A stretch of DNA of 64,000 nucleotides from Ottowia sp. SB7-C50 (GCF_033110285.1 NZ_CP136995.1:3534001-3598000); one strand, 5' to 3'; numbered from the stretch's first letter, positions 52,741 to 61,745 are shown. Program-made: numbers and translations. Notes: generated by a model from the sequence alone, not told the origin.

Positions 52741-52751
52741 TTGAACTTGCC

Positions 52752-53591
52752 ATGCCTCGCTTCGCCGCCAACCTGAGCCTGATGTACCCCGAGCTGCCGT
52801 TCCTCGACCGCTTCGCGGCGGCAGCGCGCGATGGCTTCGAGGCGGTGGAATACCTGTTTCCGTACGCGTGGCCGGCGGCCGAGCTGGCCGCGCGCCTGCG
52901 CGCCCACGGTTTGCGGCAGGTGCTGCTCAACGCACCGCCTGGCGGCGCCGACAGCGCCGGGTTCGACGCCGCATGGGCGGCCGGCCTGCGCGGCACCGCA
53001 TGCCTGCCGGGGCGCGAGGACGAGTTTCGCGCCGGCGTGCGCCAGGCGCTGCAGTACGCCGCCGCGCTGGACTGCCCGCGCATCCACTGCATGGCGGGCC
53101 TGTGGGACGCCGGCACGCCGCGCGAGGCCGCGCGCAGCGTGTATGAAAGCAACCTGCGCTGGGCCGCGGCCGAAGCGGCGCAGGGCGGGCGCGACATCCT
53201 GATCGAGCCGATCAACCCGCGCGACATCCCGGGCTACTTTCTGCAGCGACAGGACGAGGCGCACGCCATCGTGCAGGCGGTGGACGCGCCGAATGTCAAG
53301 GTGCAGATGGACCTGTACCACTGCCAGATCGTCGAGGGCGACGTGGCGATGAAGATCCGCCAGTACCTGCCCACCGGCCGCGTCGGCCACCTCCAGATCG
53401 CCGGCGTGCCGCAGCGGCAAGAGCCGGACGTGGGCGAACTGAATTACGGCTACCTGTTCGATGTGATCGACGAAGTGAGCGCGCAGTGCGGCTGGGCCGG
53501 CTGGCTGGGCTGCGAGTACCGGCCACGCTGGGGCGGTGAGCCGGACGGCACCTCGCGCGGGCTGGACTGGCTGCGCCGGCGCAAGCGCTGA
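52752..53591 (+). CDS. hyi: Hydroxypyruvate isomerase family protein
   Basis: 279 residues, TIM barrel of the xylose-isomerase-like group. Metal/active-site Glu in '[16 protein letters not shown]' and '[11 protein letters not shown]', with '[12 protein letters not shown]' and '[14 protein letters not shown]' between. Hyi interconverts hydroxypyruvate and tartronate semialdehyde in glyoxylate metabolism. None of the usual glyoxylate partners (gcl, glxR) is next to it, so OtnI-like or another sugar isomerase role is possible. Length and motifs fit Hyi well. Confidence 0.87.
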   Translation: MPRFAANLSLMYPELPFLDRFAAAARDGFEAVEYLFPYAWPAAELAARLRAHGLRQVLLNAPPGGADSAGFDAAWAAGLRGTACLPGREDEFRAGVRQALQYAAALDCPRIHCMAGLWDAGTPREAARSVYESNLRWAAAEAAQGGRDILIEPINPRDIPGYFLQRQDEAHAIVQAVDAPNVKVQMDLYHCQIVEGDVAMKIRQYLPTGRVGHLQIAGVPQRQEPDVGELNYGYLFDVIDEVSAQCGWAGWLGCEYRPRWGGEPDGTSRGLDWLRRRKR

Positions 53592-53611
53592 CCGATCGCG
53601 CGCCCGTTTCT

Positions 53612-53697
53612 GTCATTCCCGCGCAGGCGGGAATCCATGTGTCCACTGTGGTTGCGTCCACTGACTTGCACTGGATTCCCGCCTGCGCGGGAATGAC
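53612..53697. repeat. Paired REP/dRS3-like element, copy b
   Basis: Inverted 26-bp units at 53612-53637 and 53672-53697, opening GTCATTCCCGCGCAGG and closing GGGAATCCA, around 34 bp with a short repeat (GTCCACTG). Same architecture as copies a and c. The remainder of the 300-bp gap (to 53891) shows no gene; its last bases hold the GGAG site of the DUF4382 gene. Confidence 0.85.
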
Positions 53698-53891
53698 GGC
53701 ATGTGGCCGCTCGTGGCATTTCGACACGTTTGAAACACGCACCCCGAAGTCTGTGCACCTGGACATGGCGAGGGCGGTTTTTCGGCGAGCACGACCGGCG
53801 CTTGTCCTACGCGGGCGGCGTGTCACAGCGGCTTCACTGGAGGCCTTGGCGCGCCGTCCCTGGCGCCCTTCAGGTTTCCACTGGAGCTGTC

Positions 53892-55058
53892 ATGTCCACT
53901 CAAGGTTCTTTCGCATTCAAGTCACTGCTGGGCGCCATTGCCGCCGCCTCGCTGGTCGCCTGCGGCGGCGGTGGCGACAACGACACCGTCGCGGGCCAGG
54001 GCACGCTGCGCCTCGCCATCACCGACGCGCCCGCCTGCGGCTACGACGCTGTCCACATCACGGTCGACAAGGTGCGCGTGCACCAGAGCGGCAGCGCCGC
54101 CGCCAACGAGTCCGGCTGGTCCGAGCTGACGCTGACGCCGCCGCGCCGCATCAACCTGCTCAACCTGACCAACGGCGTCATGGAAGAGCTGGGCCAGTTG
54201 CCGCTGCCGGCCGGCAAGTACCAGCAGGTGCGCCTGGTGCTGGCCGACAGCGGCGGCAACACGCCGCTGGCCAACTCGGTGGTGCCCACCGGCAGCACCG
54301 AAGTGGCGCTGAAGACGCCCAGCGGCCAGCAGTCGGGCATCAAGATGAATGCCGACATCGACATCGCCGCCAACCAGATGGCCGACTTCGTGATCGACTT
54401 CGACGCCTGCAAGTCGGTGGTCAAGGCCGGCAATTCGGGGCAGTACCTGCTCAAGCCGGTGGTCAGCGTGATTCCGCGCCTGATCTCGGGCGTCAGCGGC
54501 CACGTCGACGCGGCGCTGTTCAAAGCCGGCGCGCTGGTCACGCTGCAGCAGAACGGCGTGGTGGTGCGCGCCACGGCGCCCGACGCCACCGGCCGCTTCG
54601 TGCTGCAACCGGCACCGGCGGGTACGTATTCAGTCGTGTTCACCGCGCCGAACCGCACCACCCTGGTGGTCAACGGCGTGCCGGTGGCGCGCGATACGGT
54701 GACGGCACTGAACACCACGGTGTCGCTGCCCGAGTCGCCGGTCGGCACCGTGCACGGCACGGCACCGGTCGACACCTTCGTGCGCGCCATGCAGAAGCTG
54801 ACCAGCGGGCCCAACATCGAAGTGGCCGGCGGCTACGTGGACGGCGACACCGGCGCCTACCGCTTCGCGCTGCCCACCATGCCTCCGCAGGTCGCGCCTT
54901 ATGTCGCGCCGCCGGCTGCCCTGACGTTCACGCCCGACACGGCGGCGGCGGGTCATTACAGCCTGCGCTCCAGTCTGGACGGCTACGCCGACAAGATCGC
55001 CATCCTGCCGCTGCTCACGGCCGACGCCGACGTGGCATACAACATCACTTTCCCTTGA
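53892..55058 (+). CDS. DUF4382 domain lipoprotein
   Basis: 388 residues from ATG 53892 (GGAG site). Lipoprotein signal: hydrophobic core 'LLGAIAAASLVACGGGGD' with lipobox LVAC. Residues 35-190 are a DUF4382 domain ('LRLAITDAPACGYDAVHITVDKVRVH', key part ITDAPACGYDAV), followed by a carboxypeptidase-regulatory-like beta domain ('VTLQQNGVVVRATAPDATGRF'). Function unknown; anchored to a membrane facing the periplasm or outside. It forms a set with two more exported proteins downstream. Confidence 0.83.
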   Translation: MSTQGSFAFKSLLGAIAAASLVACGGGGDNDTVAGQGTLRLAITDAPACGYDAVHITVDKVRVHQSGSAAANESGWSELTLTPPRRINLLNLTNGVMEELGQLPLPAGKYQQVRLVLADSGGNTPLANSVVPTGSTEVALKTPSGQQSGIKMNADIDIAANQMADFVIDFDACKSVVKAGNSGQYLLKPVVSVIPRLISGVSGHVDAALFKAGALVTLQQNGVVVRATAPDATGRFVLQPAPAGTYSVVFTAPNRTTLVVNGVPVARDTVTALNTTVSLPESPVGTVHGTAPVDTFVRAMQKLTSGPNIEVAGGYVDGDTGAYRFALPTMPPQVAPYVAPPAALTFTPDTAAAGHYSLRSSLDGYADKIAILPLLTADADVAYNITFP

Positions 55059-55076
55059 CGAGAGAGGCAACAAGCC

Positions 55077-55676
55077 ATGACGGCCCACACCACTTCGTTC
55101 GCCCGCACCGTGCGCTTGCTGGTGCTGGCCGCCTCGGCCGCGCTGGGCGCGGGCAGCGTGGTGGCCGAAAAGCCGCCCTGGGCCGGCGGCGAAGGCAAGG
55201 GCCGCGCCGAAGGCCCACCCGGCCAGATGAAGAAGCAGCAACGGGATGACCGCGGCGACCGCGGCGAGCGCTGGCACCGCGAAGCGCAGCGCCGCCCCCA
55301 CGTGGCGCAGCGCGAGCGCGACCGGCGCGACATGCGCCAGCCGCCTGTCGCGGTGCGCCCTGGCAGCTACTTCAACGACGGGCAGCGGCGCTACGTGCGC
55401 CAGTGGTATGGCGACCAGTACCGCGCCGGCCGCTGTCCGCCCGGCCTGGCGAAAAAGAACAACGGCTGCATGCCACCGGGGCAGGCCAAGAAATGGCGCG
55501 TCGGCCATGTGTTGCCGGCCAGCGTGACCTATTACGCCGTGCCGCAGCCGGTGCTGGTGCAACTGGGTCCGCCCCCGGCGGGCTACCGCTATGTGCGCGT
55601 GGCCGACGACATCCTGCTGCTGTCCCTTGGCACGCGCATGGTGATCGATGCCATCACCAACCTGGGTGGGTTTTGA
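55077..55676 (+). CDS. RcnB-like periplasmic protein
   Basis: 199 residues. Signal peptide ending near 'GSVVAEKPPW', a highly charged middle (KKQQRDDRGDRGERWHREAQ and similar), then 'CPPGLAKKNNGCMPPGQAKKW' (key part LAKKNNGCMPPGQAKKW) and the RcnB-type end 'PPAGYRYVRVADDILLLSL'. RcnB proteins are periplasmic and modulate nickel/cobalt in E. coli; this version with many Arg/Lys/Asp residues is common in betaproteobacteria and of unknown role. Follows the DUF4382 gene by 18 bp with a GAGAGAGG site, so likely one transcript. Confidence 0.8.
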   Translation: MTAHTTSFARTVRLLVLAASAALGAGSVVAEKPPWAGGEGKGRAEGPPGQMKKQQRDDRGDRGERWHREAQRRPHVAQRERDRRDMRQPPVAVRPGSYFNDGQRRYVRQWYGDQYRAGRCPPGLAKKNNGCMPPGQAKKWRVGHVLPASVTYYAVPQPVLVQLGPPPAGYRYVRVADDILLLSLGTRMVIDAITNLGGF

Positions 55677-55719
55677 GCCGTGCGCCGGATCAGATGATTG
55701 GCGTGGATGCCGCCGCGCC

Positions 55720-56331
55720 ATGACGCAGAATGACGCCACCATGACCACACTGAATCGCCGCCACTGCCACCAACTGCTGGGCGCCGCCGCGCTGGGCGCC
55801 CTGTTTCCCGGCCTCACGGCCTGCGCGGCGGGCGGGGGCGGCGTGCCCGGCTATACCGTGTCGCAGCAGCGACTGAACGAACTGGTGGCGCGCAGCTTTC
55901 CGGTGACGCGCCCGCTGGTCGGCGGCCTGGCCGACCTGACCCTGTCGTCGCCCCGCCTGGGCCTGCTGCCGGCGTCCAACCGCATCGCCACGGCATTCGA
56001 CCTGGGGTTGGCCGAGCGCATTGCCGGCACGCGCTACAGCGGTGGCATCGACCTGGATTACGGGCTGCGCTTTGACATGCAGGAAGGCGCGGTGCGCATG
56101 GCCGACGTGCGCGTCAACCGGCTGGCCATCGACCAGCTGCCGCGCGCCCAGCAGCAGCTGGTGTCGCGCTACGCGCCCGGCATCGCCGAGCAGCTGCTGC
56201 AGAACATGGTGCTGTACCGCCTGCCGGCCGAGCAGATGGCGCTGGCGCGCAACCTGGGCTGGACGGGTGCCGCGCTGCGCGTGCTGCCCGAAGGCCTGCG
56301 CATCGACATGGGGCCGGGCGGCGTTCGCTGA
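55720..56331 (+). CDS. DUF1439 family lipoprotein
   Basis: About 203 residues from ATG 55720, or 196 from ATG 55741. Signal 'LNRRHCHQLLGAAALGALFPGLTAC' (key parts NRRHC and GLTAC): a lipobox and a twin Arg, so Tat export is possible. The rest matches the DUF1439/YceB type: 'YTVSQQRLNELVARSFPV', 'LSSPRLGLLPASNRI', 'AEQLLQNMVLYRLPAEQ', a lipid-binding-like tubular fold. Function unknown. Third of three exported-protein genes on this strand. Confidence 0.75.
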   Translation: MTQNDATMTTLNRRHCHQLLGAAALGALFPGLTACAAGGGGVPGYTVSQQRLNELVARSFPVTRPLVGGLADLTLSSPRLGLLPASNRIATAFDLGLAERIAGTRYSGGIDLDYGLRFDMQEGAVRMADVRVNRLAIDQLPRAQQQLVSRYAPGIAEQLLQNMVLYRLPAEQMALARNLGWTGAALRVLPEGLRIDMGPGGVR

Positions 56332-56372
56332 TTTCGACTGAAATCAAGCCGCAGCGCGCCACCACCGGGCAC

Positions 56373-56397
56373 AAGTAGCTATCAAAAACGCAGCGTC
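56373..56397 (+). repeat. Dispersed repeat, truncated copy
   Basis: AAGTAGCTATCAAAAACGCA then GCGTC. Only the first hairpin region remains, in the gap between two convergent genes. Confidence 0.45.
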
Positions 56398-56410
56398 ATC
56401 ACTGCACCGT

Positions 56411-57628
56411 TCAGGCCAGCTTGCAGCCGGCGCCTGAATCAGACAGCGCCTTGGCGGCCACGCCGATCACCTTGTTCTCGCCCTTTTCGACGCGGCGCAG
56501 GTAGAAGTCCTGCACCGGGTTGTGGGCGCGGCTCATGGTCCAGCGGCCGCGCGGGCTGTCGATGACGGCGGACTCCATCGCCTTGTACAGCGCGGGCTTG
56601 GCCGACAGGTCGCCATTGACCGCCTTGGCGCCCGCCAGCAGCAGCAGGCCGGCGTCGTAGCCCTGCACCGAATACACGTCGGGCTGGGCCTTGAAGGCCT
56701 TGGCGTATTCGGTGCGGAAGTGCTTGTTGCGCGGCGTGTCCAGCGAATCGCTGTAGTGCATGGTGGTCATCACACCGTCGGCGGCGGCGCCGGCGGCGTC
56801 CAGCACGCCTTCGGTCAGAAAGCCCGAACCCCACAGCGGAATCTTGTCCTTCAGGCCGGCGGCGGCGTAGTCCTTCATGAACTTGCCGGCGGCTGCGCCA
56901 GCGAACATGCAGGCCACGGCGTCGGGCTTCAGGCTGGCGATTTCGGTCAGCAGGGCCTGGAACTCGACGTTGGGGAAGGGCAGCCACAAGTCCTTGACGA
57001 TGGTGCCGCCGGCCTTGGTGTAGCTGTCCTTGAAGCCTTCAAACGCCTCTTCGCCGGCGGCGTACTTCCAGCTCAGCCACACGGCCTTCTTCAACCCCTT
57101 GTCCATCATCGGCTTGCCCAGCGCCAGCGTGGGCTGGCTGTTGCTGAAGCTGGTGCGGAACACATTGGGCGCGCACAGCGCGCGCGTGGCCGCATGCACG
57201 CCGGCGTTGGGAATGAGCGAGAGCACGCCGGTTTCACGCGCCACCTTCTGGATGCCCATCTGCACGCCCGAATGCACGGTGCCGACGATAACGTCGACCT
57301 TGTCGCGCTGGGCCAGCTTCTGCGCGTTTTCGACGCCCTTGGACGGCTCGGATTCGTCGTCCACCTTGAACCACTGCACCTCGCGCCCGGCCAGCTTGCC
57401 GCCCTGCTCGGCCAGCGCCATGCGAAAGCCGTTCTCGATGGCGATGCCGATCTGCGCGAAGGTGCCCGTGTACGGCAGCATGAAGCCGACGCGCACCGGC
57501 GCGCCCTGCGCGCGCGCCAGCCGCGGCACGCCGACCGCGGCCGCGCCGCCCAGCAACAGGCCGCTGCCCGCGAGCAGGCGGCGGCGGGTCGGCATCGACA
57601 GGCGGGAAAGGGTGGTCGGGTCGGTCAT
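56411..57628 (-). CDS. Branched-chain amino acid-type ABC transporter binding protein
   Basis: 405 residues from ATG 57628. Tat-type signal 'PTRRRLLAGSGLLLGGAAA' with cleavage near 'ARAQGAPV'. Periplasmic-binding-protein type I core: 'VGFMLPYTGTFAQIGIAIENG', 'QWFKVDDESEPSKGVENAQKL' (key part DDESEPSKG), 'VDVIVGTVHSGVQMGI' and 'VYSVQGYDAGLLLLAGAKAV' (LivK-like). It captures an amino acid or aromatic acid; no permease or ATPase genes are near. The next gene on the strand is an acyl-CoA synthetase, which suggests uptake plus activation of a carboxylate. Confidence 0.87.
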   Translation of the reverse strand: MTDPTTLSRLSMPTRRRLLAGSGLLLGGAAAVGVPRLARAQGAPVRVGFMLPYTGTFAQIGIAIENGFRMALAEQGGKLAGREVQWFKVDDESEPSKGVENAQKLAQRDKVDVIVGTVHSGVQMGIQKVARETGVLSLIPNAGVHAATRALCAPNVFRTSFSNSQPTLALGKPMMDKGLKKAVWLSWKYAAGEEAFEGFKDSYTKAGGTIVKDLWLPFPNVEFQALLTEIASLKPDAVACMFAGAAAGKFMKDYAAAGLKDKIPLWGSGFLTEGVLDAAGAAADGVMTTMHYSDSLDTPRNKHFRTEYAKAFKAQPDVYSVQGYDAGLLLLAGAKAVNGDLSAKPALYKAMESAVIDSPRGRWTMSRAHNPVQDFYLRRVEKGENKVIGVAAKALSDSGAGCKLA

Positions 57629-57643
57629 CGCAAAGTCTCCTGG

Positions 57644-57703
57644 TTTGCTATCAATATAAAAGCGTCTTGCGCAACAGGGACAAGCGCTGCGGCGCAGTTC
57701 GTG
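57644..57703 (+). repeat. Dispersed two-hairpin repeat, upstream of the ABC binding-protein gene
   Basis: TTTGCTATCAATATAAAAGC, GTCTTGCGCAACAGGGACAA, GCGCTGCGGCGCAG. It lies 16 bp upstream of the binding-protein ATG, in the gap to the AMP-ligase gene, so it forms part of that mRNA's leader. Confidence 0.65.
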
Positions 57704-57773
57704 CCTGAAAAACGGTGTGCGCCGGCGGCGGGTTGACCCGGCGCGGGTAAACACCCATCGCGCCACGCCATCT

Positions 57774-59357
57774 TCATATGTTCTTGCGGCCTTGCCAAAA
57801 CGGCGCTTTCAGAACGTTCTTCTGGATCTTGCCGATCGGCGTCTTGGGAAAGCCGTCGACGAACGTCACCAGGCGCGGGCGCTTCAGGCGCGCCAGCCGG
57901 GCCTCGCATTGCGCCACGACGTCGGTCTCGGTCAACGTGGCGCCGGGCTTGAGCTGGATGTAGGCCGCCGGCACTTCGCCGAACTTGTCGTCGGGGATGC
58001 CGAACACCGCCACTTCGGCCACCGCGTCCAGGCCGTAGATGGCGTCCTCGATCTCCTTGGGGTAGACGTTCTCGCCGCCCGAGATCAGCATGTCCTTGGC
58101 GCGGTCGACCAGGGTGATGCAGCCGTCGGCGTCGATGGTGGCCACGTCGCCCGACAGGCCCCAACCGCCGCCCGCCTGGAAGAAGGCCGCCGTCTGCTCG
58201 GGCTCGTTGTAGTAGCCGATCATCACGTTGTCGCCGCGCGTGGCGACTTCGCCGATCTCGCCCACCGCCACCGGCGTGCCGTCGGGCCGCAGCACGGCCA
58301 GGTCGACGTTGAACGGCTGGCGCCCCACGCTGCCCAGCTTGGCCGGCAGCAGGTGGTGCGGCAGCGCGGCGATCACGCCCATCTCGCTCTGGCCGTAGAT
58401 CTGCGTCAGCTGCAGGTGCGGCAGTTTCTCCATCAGCGCGAGCTGCACCCAGTCGGGCATGGGCGCGCCGGCGAACGACAGCTTGCGCCAGCGGTGCAGG
58501 CGCGCGGCGTCGAACGCCGGGTGCGTCACCAGCGTGTTGGCCTGCGTCGGCACCATGAAGGCGGCGGTGATGCCTTCGGCCTCGCAGGCGTCGATGAAGC
58601 CGGTGGGCGACCAGGGCGTGACGAACACGCTGGTGGCGCCGATCAGCACCGCCGGCTGGAACATGATGTTGAGCGCCGCCACGTGGAACAGCGGCGTGAC
58701 GATGGCGACCACGTCCTCGGGCACCAGGCGTTCTTCGACCACCACGGTGTGCGCCGTGACGTCGCGCGCGCGGTGGCTGACCAGCACGCCCTTGGGCCGG
58801 CCGGTGGTGCCGCCGGTGTAGGTCATGCAGAACGGGTCGCGCTCATTCAGTGCCAGGTCGGGCGGCGTGGTCGGCTGGCCGGCGATGAATGCTTCAAAAT
58901 CAATAGCTGCAACCGCTGTATCAGCTAGCGCTGGCGCCGCATCAGGCACCGAACCAATGACCACCACGTGGCGCAGCCGCGGGCAGTGCGCGCGCACGTG
59001 CGGCAGCCGGTCGGCAAAGGCGGCGTCGATGATCAGCGCCTCGCTGTCGCTCTTGTTCAGCACCCAGGCCAGCTCGTCCGCCGCGTACAGGATGGACACG
59101 TTGTTGAGCACCAGCCCGGTGCGCGCCACGCCGAAGAACACGACGCCGTATTCGGGCAGGTTGCGCAACAGCATCGACACCTTGGCGCCTTGCGGCAGCC
59201 CCAGCGCCAGCAGCGCGTGCGCCAGCTGGTTGGCGCGCGCGTCCAGCGCGCGGTAGGGGACGACGCGGCGCGATGCCGCGTCGGCGCCGCGGAACACGAT
59301 GGCGGGTTTGTCAGGAAAGCGCGCGGCGGAGCGGCGCAGCATGTCTCCGGTCAGCAT
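57774..59357 (-). CDS. AMP-dependent acyl-CoA synthetase/ligase
   Basis: 527 residues. ANL superfamily: P-loop 'TYTGGTTGRPKGVL', 'TPLFHVAALN', 'YGQSEMG', 'GLSGDVATIDADGCITLVDR' (key part SGDVATID), 'DMLISGGENVYPKEIE' and the C-terminal catalytic Lys in 'KTPIGKIQKNVL'. It activates a fatty or aromatic acid to its CoA thioester via an acyl-AMP. The segment PDAAPALADTAVAAIDFEAF (about residues 139-158) is encoded by a dispersed repeat and replaces a variable surface loop. ATG 59357 is directly upstream of 'RRSAARFPDKPAIVF', the usual start. Confidence 0.9.
   Translation of the reverse strand: MLTGDMLRRSAARFPDKPAIVFRGADAASRRVVPYRALDARANQLAHALLALGLPQGAKVSMLLRNLPEYGVVFFGVARTGLVLNNVSILYAADELAWVLNKSDSEALIIDAAFADRLPHVRAHCPRLRHVVVIGSVPDAAPALADTAVAAIDFEAFIAGQPTTPPDLALNERDPFCMTYTGGTTGRPKGVLVSHRARDVTAHTVVVEERLVPEDVVAIVTPLFHVAALNIMFQPAVLIGATSVFVTPWSPTGFIDACEAEGITAAFMVPTQANTLVTHPAFDAARLHRWRKLSFAGAPMPDWVQLALMEKLPHLQLTQIYGQSEMGVIAALPHHLLPAKLGSVGRQPFNVDLAVLRPDGTPVAVGEIGEVATRGDNVMIGYYNEPEQTAAFFQAGGGWGLSGDVATIDADGCITLVDRAKDMLISGGENVYPKEIEDAIYGLDAVAEVAVFGIPDDKFGEVPAAYIQLKPGATLTETDVVAQCEARLARLKRPRLVTFVDGFPKTPIGKIQKNVLKAPFWQGRKNI
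58891..58944 (+). repeat. Dispersed two-hairpin repeat, copy 12, inside the AMP-ligase coding sequence
   Basis: GCTTCAAAATCAATAGCTGC, AACCGCTGTATCAGCTAGCG, CTGGCGCCGCATCAG. The A/T-rich start, the ATAGCTGC junction and GCTAGCGCTGGCGCC correspond to the family. Read in frame on the opposite strand as APALADTAVAAIDFEAF, the same antisense frame as copies 5 and 10. Confidence 0.65.
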
Positions 59358-59555
59358 GGGCGGCCACAGGACTCGAACAGGCGCCCATCATCCCAGCCCC
59401 GCGCGCGCGCCGCCATCCGGGCAAACGCCGTGTGCGGCCTGCCGCACGGCAGATGCGGCTTTGCGCCACGGGCGCTGTCGGCGCTGTCCGGCACGCACGG
59501 CGGCGGGTGGCGGCGACGATCAAGCTTCTGTCCAACCACCCACACAAGGAACACC

Positions 59556-60077
59556 ATGGCCGACATGGACAACCAACCCCGCCACGATCTGGGCGGCGCC
59601 GCCGCCGGCAAGAAGATCAAGGAGATCGCGGGCGACGCGCGCACCTGCATGTTCTCCACCGATGTGACGCAGTTTCCGGGCGACACGCGCCCGATGGCGA
59701 TCCAGGAGGTGGACGACGACGGCACCGTGTGGTTCATCAGCTCGAGCGAGAGCGAAAAGAACTGCGACATCGCCAAAGACCCGCGCGTCATCCTCACCTT
59801 TCAAAACGACGACAAGTCAAGCTACCTGAGCCTGTCGGGCCAGGCCAGCATCCACACCGACAAGGCCACCATCGACAAGTACTGGACGGCCTTCGCCAAC
59901 GCGTGGTTCGAGGGCAAGGACGACCCGCGCGTGACCATCATCAGCGTCAAGCCCGAGCGCGGCCACTACTGGGAAACGAAGTCCGGCAAGGTCATCGCCC
60001 TGGCCAAGATGACGCTCAGCGCCATCAGCGGCAGCAAGATGGACGATGGCGGCGTGGACGGCGAGCTGACGCTGTAA
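59556..60077 (+). CDS. Pyridoxamine 5'-phosphate oxidase-family (general stress) protein
   Basis: 173 residues from ATG 59556 with an AAGGA site. Split-barrel flavin fold: 'CMFSTDVTQFPGDTRPMAIQEVDDDGTVWFISSS' (key parts TRPMAIQEVD and WFISSS), 'VILTFQNDDKSSYLSLSG', 'WFEGKDDPRVTIISVKPE'. This is the general stress protein 26-like group, which binds FMN and is of unclear reaction. Nothing recognisable lies in the 198 bp between it and the divergent AMP-ligase start. Confidence 0.87.
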   Translation: MADMDNQPRHDLGGAAAGKKIKEIAGDARTCMFSTDVTQFPGDTRPMAIQEVDDDGTVWFISSSESEKNCDIAKDPRVILTFQNDDKSSYLSLSGQASIHTDKATIDKYWTAFANAWFEGKDDPRVTIISVKPERGHYWETKSGKVIALAKMTLSAISGSKMDDGGVDGELTL

Positions 60078-60164
60078 TTCCGCCTTGGGCGGCGCAGCCG
60101 CTGCCCGGTGTCGACTTCGTATGATGGGTGGGCAAAACCACCCCGTCGAACACAAGGAGACACC

Positions 60165-60929
60165 ATGCCCAACACCCACCTCGTCATCGGCCAAGGCCCG
60201 CACAAGGTCATCGCGCTGCACGGCTGGTTCGGCCACGCGCGGGGCTGGGGGCCGTTCACGCAGCACCTGAACGGCCAAGACTTCAGCTACGCCTTCATGG
60301 ACCAGCGCGGCTACGGCGGTATGAAGGGCTCGGGCGGGCCGTACATCATGGCGCAGATCGCCCAGGACGCGCTGGCGCTGGCCGATTCGCTGGGCTGGAA
60401 CCGCTTTTCGCTCATCGGCCATTCGATGGGCGGCATGGCCATCCAGCAAGTGCTGGCCGACGCGCCGGATCGTGTGCGCGCGCTGGTCGGCATCACACCC
60501 GTGCCCGCCGGCGGCGTCCCGTTCGACGATCAGGGCTGGGCCTTTTTCAGCAGCGCAGCCAAGGACCCCGGCGCGCGCCGCGGCATCCTGGACATCACCA
60601 CCGGCAACCGCCTGAGCGGCACCTGGCTGGATGCGATGGTGCAAAGCACGCTGGCCCATTCCGACGAGGCCGCCGTGGCGGATTACCTCGTCGCCTGGGC
60701 CAGGACCGACATCCTGAACCGGGTCCAGGGCCAGTCGCTGCCCGTGCTGGTGCTGCCGGGCGAACACGACCCGGCCCTCGGCGAAGCCACCTGCCGCGCC
60801 ACCTGGATGACGCATTACCCGAACGCCCAGCTGGACGTGCTGCGCAACGCCGGCCACTACCCGATGGACGAGACCCCGATCTGGCTGGCGACGGTGATCG
60901 AGAAGTTTCTGGCCGGCGTGCCGGGCTGA
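60165..60929 (+). CDS. Alpha/beta-fold hydrolase
   Basis: 254 residues from ATG 60165 (AAGGAG site). Alpha/beta-hydrolase triad: nucleophile Ser in 'LIGHSMGGMAI', Asp in 'LPGEHDPAL', His in 'NAGHYPMDETP'; oxyanion strand 'ALHGWFGHARGW'. It hydrolyses an ester or similar bond of unknown identity. Follows the flavin-protein gene by 87 bp; may be cotranscribed. Confidence 0.88.
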   Translation: MPNTHLVIGQGPHKVIALHGWFGHARGWGPFTQHLNGQDFSYAFMDQRGYGGMKGSGGPYIMAQIAQDALALADSLGWNRFSLIGHSMGGMAIQQVLADAPDRVRALVGITPVPAGGVPFDDQGWAFFSSAAKDPGARRGILDITTGNRLSGTWLDAMVQSTLAHSDEAAVADYLVAWARTDILNRVQGQSLPVLVLPGEHDPALGEATCRATWMTHYPNAQLDVLRNAGHYPMDETPIWLATVIEKFLAGVPG

Positions 60930-60941
60930 GCGCCTGCCCGG

Positions 60942-61469
60942 TCAGCCCGCCAGCGCCGCGTGCGCCGTCAGCGTCTGCGCCACCGCGCGCGCCGCTTCCG
61001 CACCCTTGGCCACAAAGTGCTGCGTGAAGAAGTCGCGGTGCGTGGCGTGTTCGTGAAAGTCCTTCGGCGTCAGCACCACCGAGAACACGGGCACGCCGGT
61101 GTCGAGTTGCACGCGCATCAGGCCGTCGATGACGGCGTGGGCGACGAAGTCGTGGCGGTAGATACCGCCGTCGACCACCAGCGCGCAGGCCACGATGGCG
61201 TCGTGCTGGCCGCGCCGCGCCAGGGTTTGCGCGAGCAACGGAATCTCGAACGCGCCGGGCAGCTCATGCACGTCGATGGCGGGCGGATCGCCCGGCCACA
61301 GGCGCGTGCATTCGGCGCTGAATCCACTCCATGCCTGGCCGACGATGTCGGCGTGCCAGCCGGCACGCACGAAGGCGATGCGTGTTGGCTTTTTGGAATG
61401 AAATGTGCCGCTGGCGCTGACTGGGAGCGCGCGGGCAGCTATCGATTGAGAAGCATGGGTCTGATTCAT
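60942..61469 (-). CDS. ribH: 6,7-dimethyl-8-ribityllumazine synthase (RibH2-type)
   Basis: 175 residues from ATG 61469, with GGAG spaced by 6 bp. Lumazine synthase features: 'RIAFVRAGWHADIV', 'VHELPGAFEIPLLAQ', and 'VVDGGIYRHDFVAHAVIDGL' (catalytic His in YRHDFV), the type II wording known from Brucella RibH2. It makes the last riboflavin precursor. The first 32 residues include SQSIAARALPVSASGTFHSK, encoded by a dispersed repeat, giving a longer N-terminus than usual. An FMN riboswitch (61595-61745) precedes it. Other rib genes are elsewhere. Confidence 0.92.
   Translation of the reverse strand: MNQTHASQSIAARALPVSASGTFHSKKPTRIAFVRAGWHADIVGQAWSGFSAECTRLWPGDPPAIDVHELPGAFEIPLLAQTLARRGQHDAIVACALVVDGGIYRHDFVAHAVIDGLMRVQLDTGVPVFSVVLTPKDFHEHATHRDFFTQHFVAKGAEAARAVAQTLTAHAALAG
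61388..61454 (-). repeat. Dispersed two-hairpin repeat, copy 13, encoding the RibH N-terminus
   Basis: Minus strand: CTTCTCAATCGATAGCTGCC, CGCGCGCTCCCAGTCAGCGC, CAGCGGCACATTTCATTCC. Here the element has the same direction as the gene, unlike copies 5, 10 and 12, and gives SQSIAARALPVSASGTFHSK in frame. Confidence 0.65.
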
Positions 61470-61594
61470 TGAAATCTCCGTGAACAAAACGTGAGACAAG
61501 AATCAGGGCGCACGCGAAGCGCGCGTGGGCCACGCCAGCGGCGCACCGGGCGCCAACCCGGCACGCCGCGACCGCAGCCTGCAACGCTTCGCAC

Positions 61595-61745
61595 GCTCTC
61601 TTTCATCCGGACTGTGACCGTCGGCCCTGGCATCGCACCAGGTCTGCTGACCTCCGGCGGGCGAGCCGCCGGAGCGCTCGCGGGCTGCTGCGCCATCGCT
61701 GGCACAGATACCGCCGGTGGGGACTTTCACCCCGCCCTGAGAACG
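61595..61745 (-). promoter_or_regulatory. FMN riboswitch (RFN element) of ribH
   Basis: On the minus strand the RFN hallmarks occur in order: AGGGCGGGGTGAAAGTCCCC, ACCGGCGGTA, AGCCCGCGAGC, GGTCAGCAGACCTGGTG, GCCAGGGCCGACGGTCACAG, then TCCGGATGAAAGAGAGC. FMN binding normally shuts off riboflavin genes. About 125 nt lie between the aptamer end and the ribH ATG, including the hairpin CCGGGTTGGCGCCCGG; no T run follows, so control of translation or Rho entry is more likely than intrinsic termination. Confidence 0.95.
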
